Both the position numbers and the translations under genes were made by a program. Below the pieces are notes generated by a model, which saw only the letters and a list, made by a program, of their open reading frames with translations, ran no database searches and was not told the origin of the DNA. Below are positions 36,401 through 48,400 of a DNA stretch of 64,000 bases, piece after piece; the first letter of the stretch is position 1, and each line of letters begins with the position of its first letter. This DNA is from Sclerotinia nivalis (lineage: Eukaryota > Ascomycota > Leotiomycetes > Helotiales > Sclerotiniaceae). Location of the stretch: positions 1,610,001 to 1,674,000 of the forward strand of contig JAPEIS010000005.1 in NCBI GenBank assembly GCA_029531795.1. Reading direction: 5' to 3'.

Positions 36401-37008
36401 TCATTTATCGGCAGCTACATCTCCACTGACCATCTTTCGTAGCTCAAACTCCTTTGTAAATTCGCGGCTGAACACCTCAAGTTCAGATACCAAATTACGG
36501 CAACAGGCGACAAGAGCTTCCTTGGGAGTGATTTCACCATCGGTTTGGATGCGGAGTTCGAATTTGGAGAAGAGGGGATGGGGAACTATGCGCCTCCCGT
36601 TAGTATATAATCTTGATAAAGTCTTGGTAATCTTTATTATGAAGCTGTGTGCTAGGGAAGAGCGCACTTTTGTAACCGGAGAATATAACATGCGGATCTT
36701 TCAATAAATGGGCACGTAGCATATTGGCGAGAGTGTGGTCTTCCTTGTTGAAGGTAAAGATCGAAGAGTTGGGAGTACCTGCATAACAGCTTATTAGTAT
36801 AATAACTCTGTATGTAAATCCATATGCGCAATTCATCTACAACTTACGGGTATCAGCCTCCTCAGTGCACTTCTTCTCGCCATCTCCAAGGATGAATAAC
36901 TCGAATCTGTTGCGAGAGATTTAGCTTCCATCTTCCAATATGGCGCGGGGCGCATGTATATAGAAAAGCTCCGGGGTAAATTATGTACCTCTCCGGCGCG
37001 TTAGACAT
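36401..37008 (-). CDS. rpb11: DNA-directed RNA polymerase II subunit Rpb11
   Basis: Four minus-strand exons, 37008-36989 (only 20 nt), 36906-36848, 36778-36668 and 36585-36401, give 124 residues in phase. The sequence starts [19 protein letters not shown], followed by the family signature [17 protein letters not shown], then [15 protein letters not shown] and a helical C-terminus. Rpb11 forms a heterodimer with Rpb3 that nucleates assembly of RNA polymerase II, comparable to the bacterial alpha dimer. Yeast Rpb11 is 120 residues. The tiny first exon is required to supply the conserved NAPERF start. Neighbour upstream is the divergent nitronate monooxygenase-like gene. Confidence 0.95.
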
Positions 37009-37747
37009 GCTTGTTAAATCTGTTCTATTTTCTGTAAAAACCATGATTGCTTTAGTAATTGTTCTTTTGATAACTTTCTCTTTGTGTCTGCTTTGACAGT
37101 TCTGCTGGAGATGCGACAAGACAGGAAAGAACTTACAATATATTTGAAGGTATTGAGTGCTCGTCTGAAGATTGAAGCTGAGCTTACAACTGAGGTAATA
37201 AAAAAAAACGGCAAGAGCTAAGAACCAGTAAGAAGCTCGGTGGTTGATAATTGGCAATAACAGTGAAGATATAAACCTGTGTAGCTTCTCATTGTTTTGG
37301 CGAGAAAGATGATGCCAAGGCTAAATGAAGCTAATATAAATTAGGTATAGTAATAATTCATGGAAGCAGCCTGACCGAGGTACCAGCCTTTCTGCTCTCA
37401 GCCTCAGCCTCCTCTTCAAGTTTGTTGTTATAAATTATTCTGAATTTATACATCAGGTCACATAACCGTATATATAAACCATATTACGGTGACTTTGTAT
37501 CAGCTTATAATTCTTGTGAAGCAGCACACTCATAGCCTGGAAGATATCTCCAGCATAGTACTTGGTTTTGTTGTTGTTGTTGTTGTTATTGTTTGTTGTG
37601 TTGTATATGAAATTCATAGAGATATCCTCTGTTTTCCATCTTCAGATCCATCCAGCTTCCTATATCATCCTCAAACATCAAGAATTACAGTAAACACCAA
37701 TCATCTTGTCGATCTTCTAACTTCGGGGAACCTTAATTATATCAATA
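37009..37747. promoter_or_regulatory. Divergent promoter region rpb11 / nitronate monooxygenase-like
   Basis: A 739-bp spacer between divergent genes. It contains a (GTT)n run at about 37568-37590. No additional gene is visible. Confidence 0.45.
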
Positions 37748-39139
37748 ATGTCGCCTTCCAACCACAAACAAACGCTCCGTAAGGACTATCCATGGACAAC
37801 CTATCCGCTTATATCATCTGCTCCTATGCACTTAATATCAAAACCTGCCTTAGCTTTAGCTGTCTCTAGAGCTGGTGGTTTAGGTTTTCTTGCTGCTGGT
37901 ACCGAGTGAGCTAACCCTATTTCATTATCTCCATTTTTTGTCGCCCAATTGCTGCTTTTCGTGAAGGGCATTTCATAAGTGTGGAGTTTGTCCATAAAGT
38001 CGAGCTCAGTGAGCGGAGAGTCGTTTAACGCATAGCATGCTCCATTCTTATGACGATCATAAACACTTGATATTTTTTCAACTGGCGTTGAGGTTGAACC
38101 AATAATGACCACTGGTTTGTTGTTCGAAATACCTGTTATTCTTTGCTCTTTTCTATCCCCATCTCAACTTAAGCTGCGCTGGGCAGAATATTATATGCAA
38201 CCAAACTAACAATACAAACCATTCAGCCTCTCCACCCTTTCGGATGAAATCAGAGAGATTCAGGGTTCTCTCAGAGACGAGCCTATTCCCGGCAGTTATC
38301 GAGATACTCTCCCCATAGGAATAGGTTTCATAGTCTGGGGCTGCGATCTCGAGCATGTTCTGTCGATTCTCGCTCCGCTCCCCTTGCCACCTTCAGCAAT
38401 ATGGCTGTTCGCACCAAATACCAGCTCAGACTTGCGAGAGTGGACAGACTCGATCCGGAAGCTCACAGGCAATCTCACCAAGATTTGGATTCAGGTTGGC
38501 AGCGTTGCTTCTGCACTAACAGCTGCTCATTACTGTGATCCCGATGTTCTCGTTATTCAAGGCTCTGATGCCGGCGGTCACGGTCTCGCTCATTCCTCTT
38601 CGATCGTTTCCCTGCTTCCTGAATGCACATCTGCATTACGCTCAAGCGAATACTCACACATACCTCTTATCGGTGCTGGCGGAATAGTCGAGTCACGTGG
38701 AGCTGCTGCCGCATTTATGTTAGGCGCTAGTGGGATATGTATGGGTACACGATTTTTAGCTTCTTCGGAGGCAGTGATCTCTACAGGCTACAGAAACGCA
38801 ATCTTGGCAGCACAGGATGGTAGTACATCAACCACGAGAACAATACTCTATGACAAATTGAGAGGAACAGCAGGCTGGCCAGAAGAATACAATGGGAGGG
38901 CAGTGGTTAACAGGAGTTTCTGGGATGAAACTAATGGTATGAGCATTGAGCAGAACAAAGAACTTTATGAAGCAGAAGCGAGGAAAGGAGACGAGGGGTA
39001 CGGAAGCAAAGGACGATTGTGTACCTATGCAGGTAGTGGAGTTGGTTTAGTACGAGAGACTATGGATGCTAGAGATATTGTGATGGAGGTGAGAGAGGGA
39101 ATGAGGAAATTGATCAGAGAGGGATCAAGTCGTTTGTAA
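37748..39139 (+). CDS. Nitronate monooxygenase-like flavoprotein (2-nitropropane dioxygenase family)
   Basis: Two exons, 37748-37905 and 38227-39139, give 356 residues in phase. The start shows the family N-terminus (WTTYPLISSAPM, then AVSRAGGLGFLAAG). Further landmarks are IGIGFIVWG, IWIQVGSVASA, the QGSDAGGHG motif with the likely catalytic His, and IPLIGAGGI plus GASGICMGTRF of the FMN-phosphate site. The family oxidises nitronates with FMN in a TIM barrel. The 321-nt intron is by far the longest among the genes here and interrupts just after LAAGT; splicing restores the expected DLSTLSDEI sequence. The 356-residue length is normal. The natural substrate in fungi is uncertain. Confidence 0.9.
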
Positions 39140-39588
39140 AGCACGGCAGATATCACGAGTTCGAAATACCCTATAATCTGATACTTCGAGAGTCTGGGTG
39201 GGAATCAGAGAATGGGTGCGGGCTCCCGTCTCATGCAGGCTTATGAATTTCTTGTGGATACACATTTTTGCGATGGGTGGCTTTTTGTATTTATAAATTT
39301 TCAGCATTCCCAAAAAAAACAACATTTTTTTTTATCGAATTTTTGAATCTACCAAAGTGGTTTTGCATTGCCAAAAAGACTACAGGTTGAGACATGCAGC
39401 GGAAACAAAGGCGTGAAAAGAAGGGTTAAGGGAAGTGAAAGTGTGAGTTAGAAGTCGAATGTTGGAATTGCAAGATGGAAGTGAAGATTGTATGTATTCC
39501 AATAAATTCACAATAAATTCATCGCATTTGCTATCCCCGACGTGTTCTTTCTCCAGATTTCCATCGTCTAACCTCTATACATTGTCAT
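39140..39588. other. Convergent intergenic region
   Basis: A 449-bp spacer between the 3' ends of the nitronate monooxygenase-like gene and the DUF3716 gene, with poly-A/T tracts at 39310-39340. Nothing else is seen. Confidence 0.5.
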
Positions 39589-39736
39589 TTATCGCTTTCT
39601 TTTCCCTGTTTTCACCTTTTTGGCTGGAGGCTCTTCTTCTTCTTCCTCCTCCTTCTCTTCCTCCTCCTTCTCTTCCTCCTCCTTCTCTTCCTCCTCCTCT
39701 TCCTCCTCTTCCTCTTCCTCTTCCTCCTCCTTCTCT

Positions 39737-39767
<31 letters not shown>

Positions 39768-40958
39768 TCTCTTCCTCCTCCTTCTCTTCCTCCCCCTTCT
39801 CTTCCTCCTCCTCCTCCTCCTCTTCTTCGGCTTCGGCTTCGGCCTCTTCAACTTCTGCTTCTTCCCCTGCTCCATTAACATCTCCCAACCCGTCCTCTTC
39901 CACCTCATCGTCCTCATGCGCCGCAACGTCCCTCTCATCAATCGTATCCTCGACCGCATTCAACTCCGCCCTCAACCTCGCCAACTCAGTCCTTATCCTT
40001 ATCCTCTCCGCCTGCAACGCCATATTATTCAACCCCCTCGCAAAAGTCAATCTTGAGCGTCTCGTTAGCCCATATGCCCCGGCCGCCGGAGCTGGAACCA
40101 CCACCGCCGGCGCCCCCGCCGCCGCCACCGGCATTCCACTACCCACAGGCCCAACCAAGAGCGGCATAATCCGTCGCGCGCCCCCGTACCTCCACCCCGC
40201 GGAATATTAGCTGCAGGAGGAACGCCCTGAGGCTGTAGAATAATCGCTGGTATGCCTGCAATACCCGCACCCAAATTACCTAATTGGCCGCCGAAATTAG
40301 TGGCCGGTGCCATGCCTGGTACATCTGGAGCTGGTTGGTCTCCAGCTTGAAGATGTGCTACTGCATTTTCATGATCTATTTATTCCAAATTAGTCCGAAA
40401 TCCACCCAGCCATTCCCCAATCTACCAACTATCAGTAAAAAAAATAAACATAAACATACCATGTCTCAACGAACATTTACTTCCCGACCCCCCATAATAG
40501 CAATTAGAACAGGCCTCCTTTAGACGGCCCTGCACCACCACGCAATCGGTAAAAGGCCCAGTATTCCTATTGCATCTATGACAAGCGGGGTTTTGTAAAG
40601 TACCCACTTGGGTTGCTAGCCATGCTTCTTCGTTTACGACGCGGCGGGGTCCAAGTAGCAGGTTACGTTGGGGACGCATGATTGTGCGGCGGAGAATGGG
40701 GAGGAGGGCGAAGGCATTGATGGAGTCTGTGAGTTTGGATGCGGGGGCGCCGTTGATTACTGATTGGGTTAGTGGTTGTTTTTTAAGGAGGGTGGGGAGA
40801 CGGATTCAAAGGCGTGCGAGTGAAGATAATTAAGAAGATAAAACACCGGGTTGGATTTTGGAATTGGGATTGAACAATGTGAAACCTGAAAACCAATTGT
40901 ACTCATAGGTTCCTGTAGGAGCACCTAAAGGGGGTGGAGGAGGAGGGGCACTGGCCAT
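39589..40958 (-). CDS. DUF3716-domain protein with polyacidic tail
   Basis: Proposed minus-strand exons: 40958-40847, 40759-40460, 40375-40190 and 40091-39589, giving 366 residues. Residues ~90-137 carry a Cys-rich module (ACHRCNRNTGPFTDCVVV, then ACSNCYYGG and KCS) that matches the fungal DUF3716 pattern; it probably binds zinc. A Pro/Gly/Ala-rich linker follows, then a predicted helix (MALQAERIRIRTELARLRAEL) and ~80 residues of almost pure Glu with Lys breaks, ending in a basic PAKKVKTGKRKR that could be a nuclear signal. The third intron (40092-40189) is GC-rich and weakly supported: it was chosen because it restores frame, and a 1-base sequence error could explain the frame change instead. 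The exon 1 donor also has an alternative. Function is unknown. Confidence 0.7.
39630..39840. repeat. CT-rich imperfect repeat coding poly-Glu
   Basis: About 210 bp of TCC/TCT/CTT triplets on the plus strand, reading Glu and Lys codons on the minus strand in the DUF3716 protein. Prone to length change. Confidence 0.9.
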
Positions 40959-41946
40959 GATGATTTACTTATACGAAAAATAGGACCTTTAAGTGTGTTT
41001 GGAGATACGTATGTGGATCTCTATAGAGCGTAATGAGTGAGTACAGGAAAACATAAATATTTCCTGAATATGCGAGCGACATATATGACCTAAAGAGAAA
41101 AGTGCCATATCTTTGTCTCCAGCGAAAAGCCCTGCCTTTGATGCTTATTCGGAACTCTTTATGAAACAGGGGTTCAAGGACTAGAGCATTGTGAGATTGT
41201 TTCTTTGTGCAAAAGCCGCAAATGGATGGTGAGATCTTAGGTGAAAGGATGGCAGTGTGGGAATCTGCTGCTTAGATGGACGTCAACTAGTTGCAGCATT
41301 CATGTAGAGTTGTGAAGACTAGCGTGTGAGATAATAAGCAGCTAGTATGCGGGTCGAAAAACATTCATTGCTAAGGTAAGGTTGAGAATGAATGTAAGAC
41401 TCTTATAAATCTTACATAAACACAGGCATTATAACAATATTCTCCCACAAGCAACTATCTATAAAACATATAAAACAAAATCGCAAAGATAGGACCGCCA
41501 ACTATAATTCGCACATCAAAATCCAAAGTAAACTAGTTCCCCTGTCGAAAGATAAAATATGAATAGCACATGTCCACAATCTACTCAGTAGGATCATAAT
41601 ACACAATCAAAAAAGGAAAAAAAGAAAAAAAGAAAAAAGAAAAAGAAACTCAGGAAGGCAATGTAAATGTATGTATCATGATTTCAATATCTATAACAAC
41701 AATTAAGCAACGAACCCCAAAAATGAAAGAAAACTAAGATACCCATTTCCAGCGCAACGCAACGCAACGCTATGCATCCATTCAGCCCATACAATCCATC
41801 GAGAATTCTCAGTGATCTAATATAAAAGACAAAAAAAAAGGAAAGCCCATCCATTGTATGTACGTGTGTATTCAATTTATACATGCATACAAGCTCAACC
41901 CCTTGACTTCCCACCACTTGCCTGTGGGATTATGCCGTATATGCGA
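40959..41946. other. Intergenic between two tandem minus-strand genes
   Basis: 988 bp containing the DUF3716 promoter and the 3' UTR of the amino-acid transporter. A purine run of AAAAAG units lies at ~41610-41648 and a (GCAAC)n run at ~41755-41770. No gene is visible. Confidence 0.5.
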
Positions 41947-44409
41947 TTAAAACATTGGCAACTCCCCTCCTGCTCTATCTTTCCTATCACAATAGCCCAC
42001 GTTCGGGACTTTATCAGCAGCGCTTGTCCAACTGATGATGGTTAATGCTGTAGTGTACACCATGACCACCAAGCCGAATATACAAAGTAAGATGTCTGCC
42101 CCTTTGCGGAAACGCGTTCTGGCTATACCGCGGTAATGTAGCATTGGCTTTTGAATTGTTAGTTTGTAACTTGTGGGGATTGAAGTATGCCATTGCAGAG
42201 AAGATTCGCAATTGACGTGAAAGGAAGTACATACCGGGTATATAAAGACCAATGGAATACAAGCAAAACTTCCCACAATCGAAACGAACTTATCCAGATC
42301 ATTGGAACCAATATATGCGATCAACGCGCAGAGGGCAACGACGAAGAAGCGGAAAACATTCTTCTGCCATTTGATATAAGGATTGTATTTTCCGCTTTTG
42401 GTAAAAAGTTCATTTTCTGTAATTCTGATGGCTGGGAAGATTTGTAGGGGAGTTGATAGAAGAATTGCGCACGAATAGAGGAATTGAACCCCATTAACCA
42501 TCTTGTCATCCTGGGGGAGGTTGAGAAGAACAACTGTTTCTACATGGGACCCAAATGCAGCGTACGAAAGAGCACCCATGGAGATGAAAACTACGCTGAT
42601 GATGATCATGACCATACCAAGAACGGGAGGAAATTTCTTCGGATTCTTCATGGATTCTTGAATAGGTATGATCAAGCCGATTCCTTCGAAAGTAAAAATG
42701 GCGGTGCCAATGAACAATGTCCAGTCTTGCTGATTGAAATTGACGATGTCAGAGATACCACCCTGTTTCACAATTGTGAAAATGTCGTAGTAATAGAGAT
42801 AAATCAAGCCGACAAGAATGAACGCATCTGCTATTAGTGCGGTAAACCCAAGCTTGCTGATATCGCGCAAAAGAGAGAATGGCAAGAAAATAGTCATTTG
42901 AAGTAAGATCAACCATGAGACCTCCCAGTGAACTCTACAATTAGTCACAGCTGCTATGAAAGCCTGCAGATTCTCTGACGTGAATACAATATATGCAGCC
43001 ACGAATCCCATTTGACTAATAACGATCGATGCGAGAATGACTGTTCGCATCCATCTTCCGTATAGAACACCTCCCATATCTCCAAATGACGCTTCAACCT
43101 TTAGCCGCGTATTGACGAGCAACACGAAGCAGTAATAACTCAAAAGTGCAACGCAAATAAGGATGACGTTACTGAAAAGCATTCCGCCGTTGAGGTACGC
43201 TTTTGGTAGGAATAACACGCCAGTGCCAACGAAAGATTTGAGCAATAACAATGAAGCTTGGAAAGGAGTGGTTGTTCCCTGTGGTGCGCGCTCCTTGCGC
43301 TTTCTTTTCCGGCGACCAGGTGTCAGCAGAGCACTATTTTCCATAGGCTCTCTGTCTTCGTCACTATCATCACCATAATCAGAGACCGCATCCGATCCAA
43401 AGTATTCATCAGGTCCGAGTACCTCGTCGTCTTCTTCCAATTCCTCACCGGCAAAGTGACCATAGATAGTCAAAAACTCGAGAAAGTTGTTGGTAAATAT
43501 CTTTGGCTGTCGTTGCGTAAGCCCTCCACCTTCTTCCATATCCAAACCTTCAGGAGTTGGGCTACCTGCTGCTCGGCGAAGATAGTTTCGTCTGAATCCG
43601 CCTGGCACTTTGATTGTACCTATGTCAAGGACTTCGTTCTCTGCTTCTGGTCGCGAAATATGGAAGCTCTTACTTCTCTGAGATCGACTCGCTCTGTGGG
43701 CATCCTCGGTCCATCTGTATATAGGCCTAGTAACATCACCACCTTGTAATCGCAGGCTTGAAAACTCGTCATCATCTAGCCCAGGTGCTACATTTTCAAT
43801 TGCTTGCTTCGATGTACTAGCTGGAGAACCCACACGGAATGATGGTGACTGTCCGCTTGGTCCAAAGATTCCATCAGCAGCACCGTCACCCCCTAGCTGC
43901 GAAGGTACCGGTTGTACCAAATGTCTCTTTATAATTTCTGGGTCCTCGTAGGCTGTCGGACCAGCCCATCCTTGGCCTCCTTGTACGGATCGTGGAATAG
44001 AGCCATAATTGCTATGCACCCCTGTACCTTGTATTTGTTTGCCGGCAGCGGCTGGTGATAATGGACGGATGGGAGGTGTTCCAAAGCTAGGAGGAGTTTG
44101 CCCGATAGAGTTCGAAAGAGCAGCAGCTAACGCGCTAATACCCGGACCAGGCGCATAGGATGCCGGGCCACCTGAGCCAGCCAGAGGCAAAGGGGGAATA
44201 TTCTCGGATGAGTCTGACGCGGCGAGTTGTTTAGGAGTAGATATCTGGCGAATTTGCGGCGTGCCTTGATGAGAAGGTACTGGTGAAGCTAATCGAGCTG
44301 TTGATTTATCTCTTGAAGATGGGCTTCCCGACCGCCCTCTAAATGAATCTGGTGTTGGTGAAGAACCCATTGGGACTGGCGAAGGTCGAGAAGAGGAAGG
44401 AGTCGACAT
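41947..44409 (-). CDS. Vacuolar amino-acid transporter, Avt3/Avt4 type
   Basis: Two exons, 44409-42235 and 42147-41947, give 791 residues. The first ~375 residues are Ser/Pro/Gly-rich and presumably cytosolic. The transporter domain starts at ~380 with TTPFQASLLLLKSFVGTG and contains about eleven membrane segments typical of the AAAP family (SLC36-like). In yeast, Avt3 and Avt4 export amino acids from the vacuole. The 87-nt intron (42148-42234) is a multiple of three without stop codons, so the unspliced frame remains open; splicing is preferred because it joins FIYPPMLHYRG, as in the family, and has GTATGT and AAG ends with an ACTAAC branch. An in-frame ATG at 44469 would add 20 residues; I prefer 44409, where a Ser-rich start typical of the family begins. 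Confidence 0.9.
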   Translation of the reverse strand: MSTPSSSRPSPVPMGSSPTPDSFRGRSGSPSSRDKSTARLASPVPSHQGTPQIRQISTPKQLAASDSSENIPPLPLAGSGGPASYAPGPGISALAAALSNSIGQTPPSFGTPPIRPLSPAAAGKQIQGTGVHSNYGSIPRSVQGGQGWAGPTAYEDPEIIKRHLVQPVPSQLGGDGAADGIFGPSGQSPSFRVGSPASTSKQAIENVAPGLDDDEFSSLRLQGGDVTRPIYRWTEDAHRASRSQRSKSFHISRPEAENEVLDIGTIKVPGGFRRNYLRRAAGSPTPEGLDMEEGGGLTQRQPKIFTNNFLEFLTIYGHFAGEELEEDDEVLGPDEYFGSDAVSDYGDDSDEDREPMENSALLTPGRRKRKRKERAPQGTTTPFQASLLLLKSFVGTGVLFLPKAYLNGGMLFSNVILICVALLSYYCFVLLVNTRLKVEASFGDMGGVLYGRWMRTVILASIVISQMGFVAAYIVFTSENLQAFIAAVTNCRVHWEVSWLILLQMTIFLPFSLLRDISKLGFTALIADAFILVGLIYLYYYDIFTIVKQGGISDIVNFNQQDWTLFIGTAIFTFEGIGLIIPIQESMKNPKKFPPVLGMVMIIISVVFISMGALSYAAFGSHVETVVLLNLPQDDKMVNGVQFLYSCAILLSTPLQIFPAIRITENELFTKSGKYNPYIKWQKNVFRFFVVALCALIAYIGSNDLDKFVSIVGSFACIPLVFIYPVCTSFHVNCESSLQWHTSIPTSYKLTIQKPMLHYRGIARTRFRKGADILLCIFGLVVMVYTTALTIISWTSAADKVPNVGYCDRKDRAGGELPMF

Positions 44410-45461
44410 GATGATATAAGTAAGGTGAGGTCGGCGAAGGAGTTGGCGGTTATGTTTATTTGAAAACAATCCGTTGTGTTCTTATCTCATGATAAATCGA
44501 TGTATTGTAATCCTACTAACATGACCTATTGAGATGGGAAAGATGGAAATCTTCACCCACGACTTTCGTTAGCCTTAGTATACTGTAGATGACAATAACA
44601 ACAACCGGTGAATGATTTAAATGCAATCTGTCTAAGAGGAACGATTTGTACCTACTCACAAGATCAATCTACTCTATCTGAAAGAATGATGAACAAATAA
44701 AATGTTCTAAAAAGAAAGATGTTGTATTAGAATATTGTCAGCTGCCTTGTCTCATTTGCTCATTCATCCTCATTCTCATCCTCAGCTCACACCAAGCAAA
44801 TAAGTTATCTTCTACTTGTAGTACCCATGGGTGGACTTGGTACTTTGTACTTTGGATCGTATCTCACGAGTCACGGGCCCTTGTCAAATTGATAATCTCA
44901 AACCAACAAATCGGGGCAATGCACCTGCAGTGAAAGTAAAAAAAAAGACCCCGAAAATAAATATTTGAATCTCAACCAATCAAAATTGGACCTCAAATTC
45001 TTTTTATTCCCGATTGGTCAGTAAATGCAAATAAACAGATATCCAAATAATCTCTCATGCAAGGTAAAACATCTATGGACTTTTGGTACCATGAGCCATT
45101 TTCTATGATAATAATGCTCATCGCAAGCCCAACATAAGGAGAGCTTATACATATACTCTTTCCTTTAACCTTGACATCTTTCCCTTCTCTCTTTCCCTTC
45201 CCTTATATTCCCTCCCTCTTCCCGTTGCACCTTCTCTTTTCTGTCTGGAACTCTTCCGAATAATCTCGCTGCTGAGACCATACCCTGCCACATGACGTCG
45301 AACGGCAATATCCTTGCTCTGTGGCTTCAGCAGCTCTTAGATCTCACAATTGTTACTAAGTAGATGAGATACAAAGCATTATTTTGCTACCTGCTTAACA
45401 TATCCATTTCAAGGTAGGTAGGTACTGCTATTACCATTGAGAATACTATCAATAATCGAGA
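44410..45461. promoter_or_regulatory. Divergent promoter region between two transporter genes
   Basis: A 1.05-kb spacer with no reading frame of interest. Its centre holds three CCAAT boxes within 42 bp, and a pyrimidine-rich leader precedes the vhc1 start (45170-45260). Confidence 0.6.
44976..45017. promoter_or_regulatory. CCAAT-box cluster
   Basis: One CCAAT on the plus strand (44976-44980) and two on the minus strand (ATTGG at 44985-44989 and 45013-45017) lie midway between divergent start codons. CCAAT is the core of the fungal Hap/CBC site; occupancy is inference. Confidence 0.5.
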
Positions 45462-48400
45462 ATGCCCAATGCCGCACAAGACATTGACAGCACCCGCCAA
45501 TCTAGCACCGACGAGCATGGAACTCGACAAATACAGCACAGTGGTGAAGCTCCTGCTAGTGAATCAACCACTGCCAACAATCATTCCTTGACGGATCAAT
45601 TTTTACACGCATTTTCTCGCGCTGGAATTGATAATGACCAAACACCGAACTCGCGAGAGGAACAGCATCAAGATCCCTATACTGCCGGCACCATGGGGGA
45701 TAACTCGTTGACCGTGCAAATGCATAATGAGACAGACCGACTGCAGAATGGCGCATTGATCCCTAGAACAGGACTGGTACCTCGACCAATTGGCGGACAA
45801 GAGAAGCTGGGGATGTTCTCCGGAGTGTATGTCCCAACATGTCTCAATGTTTTGAGCATTTTGATGTTCCTTCGATTTGGATTCATCCTAGGGCAAAGTG
45901 GGATTCTAGGCATGATGGGTTAGTTCTTAACTCCATAATACGCCAACAAATATTGACAGCACATCTAGGTATGCTTATCGCCTCATATGTGATTAATTTC
46001 ATCACTACCTTCTCCCTATCTGCTATCGCCTCGAATGGAACAGTGCGCGGAGGTGGGGCATATTATTTGATCTCTCGTTCTTTGGGCCCAGAATTTGGGG
46101 GATCGATCGGACTGGTCTTTTATCTGGGCTTTGTATTCAATACTGGAATGAACGCAGTGGGCCTCATCGATTGCATAACACTGAATTTTGGTGCAGACTA
46201 TGGCAATTGGGCTCAGATTCTTCCCGAAACAAAATGGTATTGCTACCTTTGGTCTACTATAATACTCGTTCTCTGTACGCTGGTATGCTTGGCTGGATCT
46301 GGAATCTTTGCAAGGGCTAGCAATGGATTATTGTTTATTCTACTTCTCGCTACATTGAGCATCCCACTATCCGCACTCGTCGTCAGTCCCTTCGAAAGTC
46401 GAAAGCTGGGAATTGAATATACGGGCATCAGTTTACAGACACTTTCTGGAAATCTTCTACCTAAGCTTACTAGGGGTGCCGCTGGCAGTCAAATTAATGG
46501 GAGAGAGACTTTTCAGGATTTGTTCGGCATTTTGTTTCCTGCAACTGGAGGTATATTTGCTGGTGCCAGTATGAGTGGTGACCTAAAGTCTCCGAGCAAA
46601 GCAATCCCTAAAGGAACTCTATATGGCCTTATCACAACTTTCTTTCTGTATTCTTTAGTCATACTAGCTATGGCCGCCACCGTGACCCGCTCATCCTTTC
46701 TCAGAAATACGAATGTGCTTCAGGAGACAAACGTATCAGGCCTATTGATCCTGGCAGGAGAAGTATCCACTAGCTTGTTCTCTGTTCTCATGGGAATTAT
46801 TGGCAGCGCAAAGCTTCTCCAAGCAATATCAAGAGATAGCCTGTTACCAGGATTTTCCATATTTGGCCAAGGAACCGAAAAAGCTGATGAACCTACTTTT
46901 GCGATTCTTTTTACATTCATTATCGCACAACTGACAATGCTCGGCGACCTCAATCAAATCGCCAGCTTTGTGACAATGACCTATCTTGTAAGTACGATTT
47001 GGCTAAAGTATATGTATATGGCCTGCAAATCCTCCAAACTTCACTTGCCCCATCATGTTGGGCGCAATTGCATCCGCTTGATGATCAGTACTGTATTCTT
47101 TTGTCCACCTGTCCACCTATGCCGTTTCCATATTTGCGCCGAGTGCAGTAGTACTCATGGTTCCATTTTCATGCCCATGGATTATTATTGGTAGCATTGG
47201 CTAATATTTTTTAGATGACCTTTCTGGTCATGAACCTAGCCTGCTTCCTCCTTTCAATCGGGTCTGCACCCAATTGGCGCCCAAGTTTTCATTTCTTCAA
47301 CTGGCAGACTGCTTTTGCTGGTGCAATAGTGTCAGGAGCCGCGATGTTCTTTGTGGATGGCTTCTATGCAACGGGATCCGTAGGTGTTCTCCTTCTACTG
47401 TTTCTTCTTATCCATTATTCGGTAGAGCCAAAAAGCTGGGGCGACGTATCTCAAAGCTTGATTTATCATCAAATTCGAAAGTACCTCCTCAAGCTAAAAC
47501 AGGAGCATGTCAAATTTTGGCGTCCTCAAGTTATTTTACTTGTGAATGATCCACGTCGACAATACAAACTTATACAGTTTTGCAACTCCATGAAAAAGGG
47601 TGGTCTGTATATTCTGGGTCATATTATTGTGACGGATGATTTCAGTCAATCAATACAAGAAGCGGTAAGTAGAATATCTACATCTTCTTTTCACAAATGA
47701 AAATGATTCATCTGTACATTTGAACATGCACATGTACTGATTATAGAGAGCAGCGTCGTCAACAAGCCGCATGGAACAAATATATTGATTTTTCAAAGAT
47801 CAAAGCATTCGTCAATATTGCCATTTCTCCGGCTTTAGAATGGGGAGCACGCAATATTGTCCTCAACGCGGGTCTAGGAGGAATGAGACCCAATATCGCA
47901 GTCATGGGATTCTATAATCTGGATGACCTCAGAAACTCGCAGCCACTAATAGACATTTCGGAGCCACCGAAATCATCATCGAACAACGCCGAGACACCCA
48001 AGAATCCACCCCGGAACAAGCGTCAGAATAGCAAGGAAAAGAAGATGCAAGGTGTGCTACCGACTGATTTGTGCCGGACTGAGGGGATGATGAGTGTCAC
48101 AAGCTATGTGACCATTCTAGAGGACCTACTCTTCAAGCTACAGATTAACGTTGCAGTGGCAAAAGGATTTCGAGATCTGGAGTTGCCTGATGCGGAGAAC
48201 ACAAAGAAGTACATTGATCTTTGGCCTATTCAAATGTCTGCTGAAATTGCAGCCCAAGGTGATCAAAAACAGAATGTTTTGACCACCAATTTTGATACAT
48301 GTAAGACCCCTGTGGTAGAGTTTTACCTGGTGGACTTTTTACTTTCTGTATTCACTATTTTTCAATTATTCGGAGTAGCTGACAATATCCATAGATACTC

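Noticed and set aside
37801..38112. 103-codon antisense frame over the nitronate monooxygenase-like exon 1 and intron
   Set aside because: Begins with a non-ATG codon, half of it is the antisense of conserved coding sequence, and no domain is seen.
39620..40210. Plus-strand poly-Ser frame of 196 codons
   Set aside because: It is the antisense of the poly-Glu tail of the DUF3716 gene.
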